A stretch of 64,000 bases of DNA from Actinocorallia sp. API 0066 (GTDB taxonomy: Bacteria; Actinomycetota; Actinomycetes; Streptosporangiales; Streptosporangiaceae), in contig NZ_JAJLQY010000006.1 in assembly GCF_020991275.1 (NCBI RefSeq), positions 310,001 to 374,000 on the forward strand, in the 5' to 3' direction. Each line of letters begins with the position of its first letter. The stretch's first letter is position 1. Below are positions 27,582 to 36,929 of this stretch, piece after piece. Under the pieces are notes generated by a model that made no database searches, was not told where the DNA came from, and worked only from the letters and a program-made list of their open reading frames with translations. The translations under genes were made by a program, and so were the position numbers.

Positions 27582-28355
27582 TCAGGAGACGGCCTCAGGG
27601 ACGGCCTCCACGACGGCCTCGGTGGCGAACACCGGCGCCAGGACGGGTCCGGCGACGGCGGCCGAGCCGTGCCCGGCGTGCCAGGTGCACGCGCCGCCCA
27701 CGGCGACGACGCGGCCGGTCTCCAGGACCTTGCGGATGGCCTTGGCGACCTTCTTGCGGGACGGGCCTCCGGGCACCGGGAACAGCAGGCCCGGGAGCTC
27801 CTCGCAGTCGATGACGTCGAAGTCGACGTGGAGGTAGATCGGGCCGTCGGGCAGCACGAGCTCGTCCACCGAACAGCGGGTGATCTCGGCCGTCTCCAGG
27901 TACTCCGCTTCCGGCGGGTCGAGATCCCTGCCGTCCACGAGGGTGACGCTCGCCTCCGGCACCGGGGCGAGGCCGAGCAGGTCGGCGATCACCTCGGGGT
28001 GCGCGCCGACGAGCAGGCGCAGCGGCATGCCGCCGAGGTAGCCGGACAGGGAGCTGCGGGGCGTGTGCACGTCGCCGTGGGCGTCGAACCACACGATGGA
28101 GGGTTGGACTCCCGCCCGCTGGAGGCCCGCGACGACGCCGAGCGAGGTCGTGCAGTCACCCGAGACGACGACCGGCCGGTCCCCCTCGGAGACCGCCTTC
28201 GCGACGGTGTCGGCGACGGTGTCGTAGAGCACGGCCATCCGCTGCCAGTGCCCGCTCTCGGGCAGCAGCAGCGTGATGGTCTCGTCTGCCTCTACGGGTG
28301 CCTCGAAGGCCGGGAGCCGCTCGTCGAGGTGATAGGGCACGCTGATAACGCTCAC
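27582..28355 (-). CDS. Arginase/agmatinase family protein with altered first metal motif
   Basis: A 257-residue ureohydrolase-fold protein. Motif two FDAHGDVHTP (D91, H93, D95) and motif three HVDFDVID (D178, D180) are intact, but motif one reads SGDC where classical enzymes have GGDH, so one Mn ligand is replaced by Cys68. GTG at 28355 starts MSVISVPYHLDE. Such forms are known among actinobacteria without a firm substrate. It is divergent from glnA2, separated by 316 bases. Confidence 0.85.
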   Translation of the reverse strand: MSVISVPYHLDERLPAFEAPVEADETITLLLPESGHWQRMAVLYDTVADTVAKAVSEGDRPVVVSGDCTTSLGVVAGLQRAGVQPSIVWFDAHGDVHTPRSSLSGYLGGMPLRLLVGAHPEVIADLLGLAPVPEASVTLVDGRDLDPPEAEYLETAEITRCSVDELVLPDGPIYLHVDFDVIDCEELPGLLFPVPGGPSRKKVAKAIRKVLETGRVVAVGGACTWHAGHGSAAVAGPVLAPVFATEAVVEAVPEAVS

Positions 28356-28574
28356 GTGATGACGGTATCCCGTATTCCCCTGTTCATTCGAGGACTTGGC
28401 AAGCCACAAGTGAGGCACCTCCGAAGGATCCTCACATCGCCTGGATGGGCATGGTGAGGAGAAGGGGGACTCCGGCCAGTCCGAAATTCTCGGTGAAGCC
28501 GCCGTAAACGGGACGTCTTGGATGCCTGGACGCACCCCCTCGACGTGCCCTCCGAGGCCGGGACGGGTAGGTTT

Positions 28575-28590
28575 GTAACGCTGGGGAAAT
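28575..28590 (+). promoter_or_regulatory. Candidate GlnR half-site pair upstream of glnA2
   Basis: GTAAC-6 bases-GAAAT matches the GlnR pattern gTnAc-n6-GaAAc at all but the last base. It lies 82 bases before the glnA2 start, right after a TAGGTT element that could be a -10 box (28568-28573). It sits in the 316-base gap between the arginase-like gene and glnA2; I see nothing else firm in that gap. Confidence 0.4.
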
Positions 28591-28671
28591 ACCGGCAGGG
28601 CAGACTGAAGGCCGGGCCAGGGAAGGTGGTTGAACACCAGACTTCCGGTACGGCGTGGTGCAAGAGGGAGA

Positions 28672-30039
28672 ATGGTTTTGGACCGTCAGCAGGAGTTCGT
28701 CCTCAGGACGCTGGAAGAGCGGGACATCCGCTTCATCCGGCTGTGGTTCACGGACGTCCTCGGCTTCCTCAAGTCCGTGGCCGTGGCCCCCGCCGAGCTC
28801 GAAGGCGCCTTCGCCGAGGGCATCGGCTTCGACGGCTCGTCGATCCAGGGCTTCGCCCGGGTCCACGAGGCCGACATGCTCGCCAAGCCCGATCCGTCCA
28901 CGTTCCAGATCCTGCCGTGGCGGGCCGAGGCGCCCGGCGTCGCGCGCATGTTCTGCGACATCCTCATGCCGGACGGCACACCGTCGTTCGCCGACCCCAG
29001 GCACGTGCTGAAGCGCACCCTGGGCAAGGCCGCCGATCTGGGGTTCACGTTCTACACGCACCCCGAGATCGAGTTCTTCCTGCTCAAGGACATGCCCAAG
29101 GACGGGCGCATCCCCGAGCCGGTCGACCAGGGCGGCTACTTCGACCACACGCCGCACTCGGCGGCGCACGACTTCCGGCGCAGCGCCATCACCATGCTGG
29201 AGTCGATGGGCATCTCGGTGGAGTACAGCCACCACGAGGGCGCGCCCGGCCAGCAGGAGATCGACCTGCGCTACGCCGACGCGCTCACCACCGCCGACAA
29301 CATCATGACCTTCCGCCTGGTGATGAAGGAGGTGGCGCTGGAGCAGGGCGTGCACGCGTCCTTCATGCCGAAGCCGTTCACCGACCAGGCCGGGTCCGGC
29401 ATGCACACGCACATGTCGCTGTTCGAGGGCGACCGCAACGCCTTCTACGAGCCGGGCGCGGAGTTCCAGCTGTCCAAGGTCGGCCGCGCGTTCATCGCGG
29501 GCCTGCTGCGGCACGCGCCGGAGATCACCGCCGTCTGCAACCAGTGGGTGAACTCCTACAAGCGGCTGTGGGGCGGGCCCGGCGAGTCGGCGGGGCAGGG
29601 CGGCGAGGCCCCCTCCTACGTCTGCTGGGGCCACAACAACCGCTCCGCGCTGGTGCGGGTGCCGATGTACAAGCCGCAGAAGGGCCACGCGACGCGCATC
29701 GAGTTCCGCTCGCTGGACACCGCCTGCAACCCGTACCTGGCGTTCGCGGTGATCCTGGGCGCGGGCCTCAAGGGCATCGAGGAGGGCTACGAACTGCCCC
29801 CCGGCGCCGAGGACGACGTGTGGGCGCTCACCCCGGCCGAGCGCAGGGTGCTGGGCATCCAGCCGCTCCCCCAGTCGCTGGACGAGGCGATCAAGGCGAT
29901 GGAGCGCTCGGAGCTGCTCGCCGACGTGCTGGGCGAGCACGTCTTCGACTTCTTCCTGCGCAACAAGCGCGCCGAGTGGGACGACTACCGCCGCCAGGTC
30001 ACCGGCTACGAGCGCAAGCGCTACCTGGAGATCCTCTGA
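28672..30039 (+). CDS. glnA2: Glutamine synthetase-like protein GlnA2 (possible gamma-glutamylpolyamine synthetase)
   Basis: A 455-residue type I glutamine synthetase paralogue: RLWFTDVLGFLKS, GFDGSSIQGFARVHEADM, SFMPKPFTDQAGSGMHTHMS and RIEFRSLDTACNPYLAF. By order (glnA, glnE, glnA2) and sequence it corresponds to GlnA2 of Mycobacterium and Streptomyces; the Streptomyces protein has been reported to glutamylate polyamines rather than make bulk glutamine. The adenylylation loop differs from that of GlnA. The ATG at 28672 follows GAGGGAG. A perfect hairpin follows the stop. Confidence 0.92.
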   Translation: MVLDRQQEFVLRTLEERDIRFIRLWFTDVLGFLKSVAVAPAELEGAFAEGIGFDGSSIQGFARVHEADMLAKPDPSTFQILPWRAEAPGVARMFCDILMPDGTPSFADPRHVLKRTLGKAADLGFTFYTHPEIEFFLLKDMPKDGRIPEPVDQGGYFDHTPHSAAHDFRRSAITMLESMGISVEYSHHEGAPGQQEIDLRYADALTTADNIMTFRLVMKEVALEQGVHASFMPKPFTDQAGSGMHTHMSLFEGDRNAFYEPGAEFQLSKVGRAFIAGLLRHAPEITAVCNQWVNSYKRLWGGPGESAGQGGEAPSYVCWGHNNRSALVRVPMYKPQKGHATRIEFRSLDTACNPYLAFAVILGAGLKGIEEGYELPPGAEDDVWALTPAERRVLGIQPLPQSLDEAIKAMERSELLADVLGEHVFDFFLRNKRAEWDDYRRQVTGYERKRYLEIL

Positions 30040-30050
30040 CCGTCACGCGA

Positions 30051-30089
30051 AACGCCCGGTGTCCGTCGCACGACAGAACACCGGGCGTT
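30051..30089. terminator. Bidirectional terminator hairpin after glnA2
   Basis: AACGCCCGGTGT (30051-30062) and ACACCGGGCGTT (30078-30089) form a perfect 12-bp stem with a 15-base loop between the convergent glnA2 and phosphatase genes. Confidence 0.88.
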
Positions 30090-30144
30090 CTGCGCCGCCG
30101 CGCTCGCCGTCGTCGCCGACGGCGTCAGGGGACCACCCGCCGTG

Positions 30145-32277
30145 TCAGGGGGTGCGGTGGGGCAGGCCGTCCAGGGGCAGGCGCGGGAGGGGGAAGGAGT
30201 CGGAGTGGTGGTTCTTGCCCGGCCACTCCTCGGTGAAGGCGGTGTCGTCGGGGTCGATGCCCGGTAGGCGCAGGTCGCACCAGACGACCTTGCCCAGCGC
30301 CGTCCGGCGGGTGCCCCAGCGGCGCGAGTACTCCGAGACGACGAGCAGGCCGCGCCCGTTCTCGTCGTCGTCGGCGGCGCGGCGCAGCCGGGGCAGCGCG
30401 GCGGACCGGTCCATGACCTCGATGACGAGGGTGCGCTCGCGCAGTAGCCGCAGCTCCAGGGTGCCGGGCGAGTACCGCAGCGCGTTGGTGACCAGCTCGG
30501 ACGCCAGCAGCTCGGCCGGGTAGGACAGCTCCGCCAGGCCCCAGTCGGCCAGCTGGGTGCGGACCAGGCCACGGGCCCGGCGCACCGCCGCCGGGTCGCC
30601 CGGCAGCGTCCAGGACTCGCGGGTGTCGGCGGGCAGCCGCCGCAGCCGGGCGATGAGCAGCGCGATGTCGTCGCGGTGGTGGTCGTCGTACACCCCGGCC
30701 AGGCACGCCTTGGCGAGGTCCTCCATGGGACGCTCCAGCGCGGAGGTGTCGAAGATGCCCTTGAGGCGTTCCAGGCCGTCGTCGATGTCGCGGCCCCGGC
30801 TCTCCACCAGGCCGTCGGTGTAGATGACGAACATGCTGCCGTCCTCGACGGCGAACTCGCGGCTCTCGATCGGGTTGCCTCCGACGACGCCGAGCGGCGG
30901 CGCGTCCGGCAGCTCCAGGTACTCGGTGGTGCCGTCCGCGCGCAGCAGCAGCGGCGGCAGGTGCCCGGCCGAGGCGATCTCCAGGGTGCCGGTGGTGGCG
31001 TCGTACACGCCGTACACGCACGTCGCGAAGTGCGGCTCCTGCTCGCCCAGCTCCGTCATCAGCTCGTGCAGGATGTGCAGCGCGTCGGCGGGCGGGTAGT
31101 CGAGGTTGGCGAGCGTGTGCAGGGCGGTGCGCAGCCGGCCCATGGTGACGGCGGCCTTGACGCCGTGCCCGGCGACGTCGCCGACGATGAGGGCGACGCG
31201 CCCGCCGGGCAGCGAGATGGACTCGTACCAGTCGCCGCCGACCTCGACCAGCTTGCTGCCGGGCAGGTAGCGGTGCCGCACCTCCACCGAGGAGGGGTGC
31301 GACAGCCGCAGCGGCAGCAGGCTGCGCTGGAGGGTGAGCGCGGTGGCGCGTTCCCGGCTGAACCGGCGCGCGTTGTCGATGACGATCGCGGCGCGGGAGG
31401 CGAACTCCATGCCTATCTCGACGTCGTAGGCGTCGAACCGGCGGAAGCCCGCGGTGCGGGTGCAGGCCATCAGGCCCAGCAGGTTGTCCTTGGCGATGAG
31501 CGGCAGGATCACCATGGACACGTCGTCGAGCAGGTCGCGGACGGGCGCGCGGCGCCACGCGTCGGCGATCTGCCCGGCCTGCTCGGCCGTCATGTGCCTG
31601 AGGTGGACGGGCGCGGCGCGGTCGAGGCACTCGCGGTAGGGGGTGCCGGGCGGGTAGACGAGCACCTCGCCCGTCGGGAACGTCGCCGCCCACTCCAGCT
31701 CGTGGTCGTCGGTGGCCAGCGCGAGCCGCCGCAGCACGGCCGAGCCGCCCGCCTCGCCGTGGTTCTCGTCGGCCGCCACCAGGCTCTCCAGCACGACGAT
31801 GGCGGCGACGTTGCAGTAGTGCGGCACCACGACGTCGGCGAGGGAGCGGGCGCACTGGTCGAGGTCGAGGTTGGAGCCGAAGCGGGTGAGCGGGTCGTCC
31901 ATGAGGGCGCGGCGCACCCGGGCGGGGTCCTGGAAGCGCTCGGTGGTGGACAGCGCGACGCGCAGGTGGACGAGGGCGAAGAGGTCGCCGCCGCCGACCA
32001 TGGGCTGGACCGTCACCACGGCGTCGCCGGGGCCGTGCAGGCGCCACACCGAGGTGCGCTCCTGCCCCTCTCGGACGGCCTGCAGGATGGCCGGGATCTG
32101 GTCGCCACCCTCGTCGAGCAGGTCGTACAGGCGCGAGCCGATCAGGGCGTCCGCCTCGATGCCGATGACCTTCTCGGCGTTGTGCCCGGACTGGACGATC
32201 ACACCGCGCTCGTCGATGCCCAGCACGAGGGTCCTGGACGCCGAATCGGCGGTAGACGCATTGGCTTTGCGCGCCAT
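30145..32277 (-). CDS. PAS-GAF-PP2C(SpoIIE)-HATPase phosphatase/regulator
   Basis: A 710-residue soluble signalling protein. In order: PAS (about 15-105, LGIDERGVIVQSGHNAEKVIG), GAF (about 150-310), a SpoIIE/RsbU-type PP2C phosphatase (about 325-540; VGGDWYESI, IVGDVAGHGVKAA, FVIYTDGLVESRG) and a C-terminal anti-sigma-type ATPase (about 560-690; LVTNALRYSPG, DENGRGLLVV). Such proteins switch partner-controlled sigma or anti-anti-sigma factors by dephosphorylation and phosphorylation. No STAS partner gene is adjacent. ATG at 32277 (MARKANAST) is preferred over an upstream extension. Confidence 0.92.
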   Translation of the reverse strand: MARKANASTADSASRTLVLGIDERGVIVQSGHNAEKVIGIEADALIGSRLYDLLDEGGDQIPAILQAVREGQERTSVWRLHGPGDAVVTVQPMVGGGDLFALVHLRVALSTTERFQDPARVRRALMDDPLTRFGSNLDLDQCARSLADVVVPHYCNVAAIVVLESLVAADENHGEAGGSAVLRRLALATDDHELEWAATFPTGEVLVYPPGTPYRECLDRAAPVHLRHMTAEQAGQIADAWRRAPVRDLLDDVSMVILPLIAKDNLLGLMACTRTAGFRRFDAYDVEIGMEFASRAAIVIDNARRFSRERATALTLQRSLLPLRLSHPSSVEVRHRYLPGSKLVEVGGDWYESISLPGGRVALIVGDVAGHGVKAAVTMGRLRTALHTLANLDYPPADALHILHELMTELGEQEPHFATCVYGVYDATTGTLEIASAGHLPPLLLRADGTTEYLELPDAPPLGVVGGNPIESREFAVEDGSMFVIYTDGLVESRGRDIDDGLERLKGIFDTSALERPMEDLAKACLAGVYDDHHRDDIALLIARLRRLPADTRESWTLPGDPAAVRRARGLVRTQLADWGLAELSYPAELLASELVTNALRYSPGTLELRLLRERTLVIEVMDRSAALPRLRRAADDDENGRGLLVVSEYSRRWGTRRTALGKVVWCDLRLPGIDPDDTAFTEEWPGKNHHSDSFPLPRLPLDGLPHRTP

Positions 32278-32429
32278 CGCGGTTCTCACCTTTGGCTCTC
32301 CCGCCGACCGGTTGCTCCGTTTGTCCTTCCGCACAAGTATGCGGTACTCGGGCCTTCCGCGCGGCTTGTTACGCGCGAACGCGATGACACAGGCGGACGA
32401 TTCCGTCACACAGCGCGGTTCATGTCACG

Positions 32430-33026
32430 TCATCGCGGGGCGAAGCCCAACAAAAGTGCGTCAACTACTTGTTCGGGATAATCCGGACCCAGCTCCGGCA
32501 CCCTGCCGTGCGAGCGGCTCGGCAGCGTGAGCGCCCCGACGAACGCGAGGATCGCGATGTCCGGGTCGAGGTCGGCGCGCAGCTCACCGTTGCGGATGCC
32601 GCGCTGGAGCAGCTCCATGACCGTCGCGTGCCGGGGCGCGATCACCTTCTCCTGGTAGTCGGCGTACAGCTGCGGATAGCGCCCGGCCCCGCCTATGACG
32701 CTCCACGCGCAGCGCGAGTCGCGCTCGGAGCCCTCGGTGCGGAACGTCCGGGCGATGGCCACGAGGTCGTCGCGCACCGGGCCGCCGGACAGCGGCGGCA
32801 GCGGCGTCTTCAGCGTCGCCATCGCGTCGATGATGAGCGCCTCCTTGTTGGGCCAGCGCCGGTAGATCGTGGTCTTGCCCACCCCGGCGCGGGCCGCGAC
32901 CGCCTCGATCGACACGCCGGCCACCCCGGCCTCCTCCGCGAGGAGGTCCAGGGTGGCCTCAAGAATCGCCTGTTCGGCACGGGCGCTGCGCGGCCGGCCC
33001 GGGGACCGGCTTCTTGTGTCGTTCAT
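32430..33026 (-). CDS. TetR/AcrR family regulator of the MFS gene
   Basis: A 198-residue regulator with N-terminal helix-turn-helix AILEATLDLLAEEAGVAGVS, VAARAGVGKTTIYRRWPNKEALI, and a C-terminal half resembling those of drug-efflux TetR repressors. ATG at 33026 lies seven bases after the MFS stop (an ATG at 33047 would overlap it), so both genes form one transcript. The palindrome before the MFS gene is its probable operator. Confidence 0.9.
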   Translation of the reverse strand: MNDTRSRSPGRPRSARAEQAILEATLDLLAEEAGVAGVSIEAVAARAGVGKTTIYRRWPNKEALIIDAMATLKTPLPPLSGGPVRDDLVAIARTFRTEGSERDSRCAWSVIGGAGRYPQLYADYQEKVIAPRHATVMELLQRGIRNGELRADLDPDIAILAFVGALTLPSRSHGRVPELGPDYPEQVVDALLLGFAPR

Positions 33027-33033
33027 CGCGGTT

Positions 33034-34635
33034 TCACATTCTCGCACCCGCCGTCTCCTCTTCGCGCGGGGCCTCGGGCTCCCTGGGCGCGGGACCTTCG
33101 GCGGCGGGCTTGCCCGGCATCCAGCGCAGCACGGCGAGGACGCTGAGGAGAGCGACGGCGGCGGAGGCCAGCGCGGTGGCGTGCAGGCCGGTAAGGAAGG
33201 CTTCGTAAGCGGGGGCGAGAAGGGCGTCGGCGCCGGTGCGGGCGACGGCGTCGGCGGTGGCCTGGAGGGACTCGGCGGCGTGTGCCCGCAGCGGCTCGGG
33301 CAGCAGGCCGAGGTGCTCGCGGACGCCGTCGCGGTAGAGGGACGCGACGAGCGAGCCGCTGATCGCGATGCCCATCGCCATCGACACCTGGCGCGCGGTG
33401 TTGCCCAGGGCCGAGCCCGCGCCCGCCTTCTCGCGCGGCAGCACCGACATCATCGACTGGGTCGCCGGGGTCGCGACGCTCGCCATGCCCGCGCCCTGGA
33501 GCGCGCCGAGCAGCCCGAAGTACCACAGCGGCGTCGTCGGCTCCAGGAGCGCGTAGCCGCCCATCGAGAGCGTGAGGAGGCCGAGTCCGGTCGCGGCGAC
33601 GGCCTTGGGCCCGAACCTGCGGACCAGGCCCGCGGCGCGGGTGGACAGCAGCATCTGGCCCGCCGCGATCGGCAGCATCATCGCGCCCGCCTCCAGCGGC
33701 GACAGCCCCCGGACGGACTGCAGGTACAGGGCGCCGAAGAAGAACGTGCCGCCGCAGGCGAAGAACGCGAGGCCGATCGACCCGACGGCCGCCGAGAGCC
33801 GCCGGTCCCGGAACAGCCTGACGTCCAGGGCCGGGTGGTCGGTGCGCGCCTCGTGCGCCACGAACCAGGCGAGGACGGCGAGGCCGGCGGCGATCGGCAC
33901 GAGCACGACGGGGTCGAGCCACGAGCCGCGCTCGCCGCCCTCGATGATCCCGAAGGTGAGCGCGACGAGGCCGGTGATGGACAGGAGCACGCCGAGCGGG
34001 TCGAGGCGGCCGGGCGACGGGTCGCGGGACTCCGGCACGAGCAGGACCGTCGCGGCGACCCCCGCCGCCACGACGGGCGCGTTCACCAGGAACACCGAGC
34101 CCCACCAGAAGTGTTCGAGCAGGAGGCCGCCGGTGATGGGGCCGACCGCGATGGCGATGCCGACGGCGCCCGCCCAGATGCCAATGGCTTTGGCACGTTC
34201 CCGCTCGGAGAAGACGTTGGACAGGATGGAGAGGGTCTGCGGCATGATCGCGGCGCCGCCGAGGCCCATGAGGGCACGGGCCCAGATGAGCTGTTCCGGG
34301 CTCTGCGCGTAGGCCGAGATCAGGGACGCGAGGCCGAAGACGACAAGCCCGCCGGTGAGGACGCGGCGGCGGCCTATCCGGTCGCCGATGATGCCGAAGG
34401 TGAACAGCAGCCCCGCGAAGACCAGCGTGTAGGAGTTGATCGCCCATTCGAGCTGGCCCTGGCTGGCGCCGAGCCCGGCGACGGGGTCGGCGAGGGTCTT
34501 GAGGGCGACGTTGAGGATGGTGTTGTCCAGGGCGACGATCAGCAGGCTGACCACCATGACGCCGAGGACCGCCCAGCGGCGCGGATGCCCGTCGTCGGGG
34601 ACGGGGGGCCGGTCGGGGGGAAGGGACACGCGCAC
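33034..34635 (-). CDS. MFS drug-efflux transporter (DHA2, 14 membrane segments)
   Basis: A 533-residue proton-driven exporter of the DHA2/EmrB-QacA group. [26 protein letters not shown] is motif D1-like, RIGRRRVL is motif A and [18 protein letters not shown] is motif C; about 14 membrane segments are predicted by eye. GTG at 34635 begins the protein. Transcription probably starts within the palindrome just upstream, and the gene is followed by its TetR regulator. The substrate is unknown; this group commonly exports antibiotics and dyes. Confidence 0.92.
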   Translation of the reverse strand: MRVSLPPDRPPVPDDGHPRRWAVLGVMVVSLLIVALDNTILNVALKTLADPVAGLGASQGQLEWAINSYTLVFAGLLFTFGIIGDRIGRRRVLTGGLVVFGLASLISAYAQSPEQLIWARALMGLGGAAIMPQTLSILSNVFSERERAKAIGIWAGAVGIAIAVGPITGGLLLEHFWWGSVFLVNAPVVAAGVAATVLLVPESRDPSPGRLDPLGVLLSITGLVALTFGIIEGGERGSWLDPVVLVPIAAGLAVLAWFVAHEARTDHPALDVRLFRDRRLSAAVGSIGLAFFACGGTFFFGALYLQSVRGLSPLEAGAMMLPIAAGQMLLSTRAAGLVRRFGPKAVAATGLGLLTLSMGGYALLEPTTPLWYFGLLGALQGAGMASVATPATQSMMSVLPREKAGAGSALGNTARQVSMAMGIAISGSLVASLYRDGVREHLGLLPEPLRAHAAESLQATADAVARTGADALLAPAYEAFLTGLHATALASAAVALLSVLAVLRWMPGKPAAEGPAPREPEAPREEETAGARM

Positions 34636-34644
34636 TCCCAGCGA

Positions 34645-34661
34645 TACGGAAACGTTTCGTA
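34645..34661. promoter_or_regulatory. Candidate TetR operator before the MFS gene
   Basis: TACGGAAACGTTTCGTA is an imperfect 17-bp palindrome (TACG...CGTA arms) with the perfect 10-bp core GAAACGTTTC. It lies ten bases upstream of the GTG start and just after the -10 element, an ideal place for repression by the TetR protein encoded downstream. Confidence 0.6.
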
Positions 34662-34665
34662 ATAG

Positions 34666-34695
34666 AGCCTACGCCCGGCCAGATTCGATACGCAA
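34666..34695 (-). promoter_or_regulatory. Promoter of the MFS-tetR operon
   Basis: Read on the minus strand: -35 TTGCGT (34690-34695), 18-base spacer, -10 TAGGCT (34666-34671). The predicted start falls in the adjacent palindrome. Confidence 0.5.
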
Positions 34696-34838
34696 CTGTC
34701 TCGTTTCGTTTTACCCGGGGACAAGCCGGGACCGGCCGGGGAATGACCCCCTCTTCCCCTCGCGTTGAGTTGGTGGAATCATCTGATTCGTCCGGGTACG
34801 CCGTTGGGGCGATTCGAGACTTGGAGGTAGATCCAGCC

Positions 34839-35684
34839 ATGTCCGTTGTGTCGCAGGACCGGTCGACCATGCTCTATGGCGGCCAGGGAACCAAGCGCAT
34901 CACCGTACGGGACATCGCCGCCGCGAAGGCGCGCGGCGAGAAGTGGCCGATGCTCACCGCCTACGACGCGCTCACCGCGCGGATCTTCGACGAGGCGGGC
35001 ATCCCCGTGCTCCTCGTCGGGGACTCCGCCGCGATGGTCGTCTACGGCTACGACTCGACGATCCCCGTCACCGTCGACGACCTCATCCCGCTCACCGCCG
35101 CCGTGGTACGCGGCTCCAAACGCGCGATGGTCGTCGCCGACCTTCCGTTCGGCTCCTACCAGGCGTCGGTCGAACAGGGCCTCGCCACCGCCGTCCGGTT
35201 CCTCAAGGAGACCGGAGCGCACGCGATCAAGCTGGAGGGCGGCCGAAGGGTCGCCGCGCAGGCCGAGGCGATGGTCGCGGCCGGCATCCCCGTGATGGGC
35301 CACCTCGGCCTCACCCCGCAGTCGGTCAACGCCTTCGGCGGCTACCGGGTGCAGGGGCGCGGCGAGGCCGGCGACCAGCTCCTGCACGACGCCAAGGCCC
35401 TGGAGGCGGCCGGCGCGTTCGCCGTCGTCCTGGAGTGCGTGCCCGAGGAACTGGCCGAGCGGGTGACGGCCTCGCTGTCCATCCCCACGGTCGGCATCGG
35501 CGCGGGCTCCGGCACCGACGCCCAGGTCCTCGTCTGGCAGGACATGGCGGGGCTCGTCGAGCGGCCCGCGAAGTTCGTCAAGCAGTACGCCTCGGTGGGC
35601 TCCGTGCTCGCCGACGCGGCGCGCTCGTACGCCGACGAGGTGGTGGGCGGGGTCTTCCCCGCGCGCGAGCACACCTACAAGTAG
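34839..35684 (+). CDS. panB: 3-methyl-2-oxobutanoate hydroxymethyltransferase PanB
   Basis: A 281-residue Mg-dependent enzyme that makes ketopantoate from 2-oxoisovalerate and methylene-tetrahydrofolate, the first committed step of pantothenate and CoA synthesis. It shows [53 protein letters not shown] and the catalytic Glu region [15 protein letters not shown] precedes the ATG at 34839, and 32 residues of upstream open frame are rejected. Confidence 0.96.
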   Translation: MSVVSQDRSTMLYGGQGTKRITVRDIAAAKARGEKWPMLTAYDALTARIFDEAGIPVLLVGDSAAMVVYGYDSTIPVTVDDLIPLTAAVVRGSKRAMVVADLPFGSYQASVEQGLATAVRFLKETGAHAIKLEGGRRVAAQAEAMVAAGIPVMGHLGLTPQSVNAFGGYRVQGRGEAGDQLLHDAKALEAAGAFAVVLECVPEELAERVTASLSIPTVGIGAGSGTDAQVLVWQDMAGLVERPAKFVKQYASVGSVLADAARSYADEVVGGVFPAREHTYK

Positions 35685-35718
35685 GCGAGCGCCTCTCGGA
35701 GAAGCCTTCTCCCACCCC

Positions 35719-35765
35719 GCGCCGGACGGCCTCGGATCCTCCTCCCCTCCGTGGCCGTCCGGCGC
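35719..35765. terminator. Bidirectional terminator hairpin after panB
   Basis: A perfect 13-bp inverted repeat (GCGCCGGACGGCC / GGCCGTCCGGCGC) with a 21-base loop, followed by CCCCTTTCG, lies between convergent panB and the channel gene. Confidence 0.85.
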
Positions 35766-35781
35766 GCCCCTTTCGCCTGCG

Positions 35782-36789
35782 TCAGGCGGGGTGGTGGCGG
35801 ACGACGATGAGGCGGTCGCCCTGTTCCATGATCCGGTCGGGCAGGCCGTGGTAGGGCAGGGTCTGCTCGTCGCGCACGACCGCCAGGACGGGGTCGTGGA
35901 CCGTCCCGACCGGCCTGCCCACCTCCTGCGGCGTCACCGGGCGCTCCACCAGGCCCAGGCGGCTGCCCAGCACGAGCAGGTCCTCGATGACCGCGCTGAC
36001 GTTCGGCTCGCTCGTCGCCAGGCCCAGCAGGCGGCCCGCCGCCTCCGCCGCCGGGATCACGTGGTCGGCGCCGCTCTGCCGTAGCAGCGGCTCGTTCTCC
36101 GACTCGTTCACCGCGACCTGGATCGCCACCCCCGGATTGATCTGCCGGGCCGTCAGCGTGATGAGCACGGCGCTGTCGTCGCGGCCGGTCGCGATGATCA
36201 CGTCACGCGCCCTGTCCACGGCCGCGCGGCGCTGCACGACGCTGCGGGTCGCGTCGCCGACCACGCCGACCAGCCCCCGCCCGCCCGCCTCCGCGACGCT
36301 GGCGTGCGCGACGTCCACCACGACGACCTTGTGCGGCGAGATGCCCGCGTCGAGCAGCGCGTCGGCGGCCGCCCTGCCCTTGGTGCCGTACCCGATGACG
36401 ACGACGTGGTCCTCCACCGTTGCCTCCCACCGCCTGCGCCGCCACTCCTCGCGGGACTGCTCGGCGAGCACCTCCAGGGTGGTGCCGACCAGGATGATGA
36501 CGAAGAGCACCCTGATCGGGGTCACCACAAGGCTGTTGATCAGCCGGGCCTCGGGGGTGACGGGCACGATGTCGCCGTATCCCGTCGTGGACACCGCCAC
36601 GCACGCGTAGTAGAAGGCGTCCAGCAGCCCTACGGGGCCGCCCGCCGCGTCGCCGTACCCGGCCCGGCCGAAGTAGACGATCCCCGTCACCGCGACGATC
36701 AGCAGGACGGCCACCAGCAGCCGCCAGAGCACACGCTGGACCGGACCCTTCCGCCGCACGGGCAGGACGATCCCGCTCAGCACCCCCAC
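35782..36789 (-). CDS. Two-transmembrane potassium channel with RCK/TrkA domain
   Basis: A 335-residue ion channel subunit. A membrane helix (about 20-42), a pore region with the selectivity filter STTGYGDIVP and a second helix (about 85-105) are followed by a RCK/TrkA-N domain (VVVIGYGTKGRAAADALL, nucleotide-binding glycines) and a TrkA-C-like end. It resembles MthK-type gated potassium channels, which assemble as tetramers in the cytoplasmic membrane. It starts with GTG. Confidence 0.92.
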   Translation of the reverse strand: MGVLSGIVLPVRRKGPVQRVLWRLLVAVLLIVAVTGIVYFGRAGYGDAAGGPVGLLDAFYYACVAVSTTGYGDIVPVTPEARLINSLVVTPIRVLFVIILVGTTLEVLAEQSREEWRRRRWEATVEDHVVVIGYGTKGRAAADALLDAGISPHKVVVVDVAHASVAEAGGRGLVGVVGDATRSVVQRRAAVDRARDVIIATGRDDSAVLITLTARQINPGVAIQVAVNESENEPLLRQSGADHVIPAAEAAGRLLGLATSEPNVSAVIEDLLVLGSRLGLVERPVTPQEVGRPVGTVHDPVLAVVRDEQTLPYHGLPDRIMEQGDRLIVVRHHPA

Positions 36790-36877
36790 ACGGGGATGCC
36801 TACCCGGCGTTTCCGAAAGATCACCCTACGGCCGTGTCCGACTGGGCACGGGGACGCTTTCGACTCCCGACCTCGGC

Positions 36878-36917
36878 GGAGCACCCCAGGGCCGTGCGGG
36901 GCCTCGCGGGGTGCTCC
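36878..36917. terminator. Terminator hairpin after npdG
   Basis: GGAGCACCCC (36878-36887) pairs perfectly with GGGGTGCTCC (36908-36917), 12 bases past the stop of the minus-strand npdG gene and before the channel gene. Confidence 0.7.
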
Positions 36918-36929
36918 CTTCAAGGGTTC

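Noticed and set aside
28352-28663. 103-codon minus-strand frame in the gap before glnA2
   Set aside because: No homology, no ribosome site, and unusual residue mix; the candidate GlnR site lies within it.
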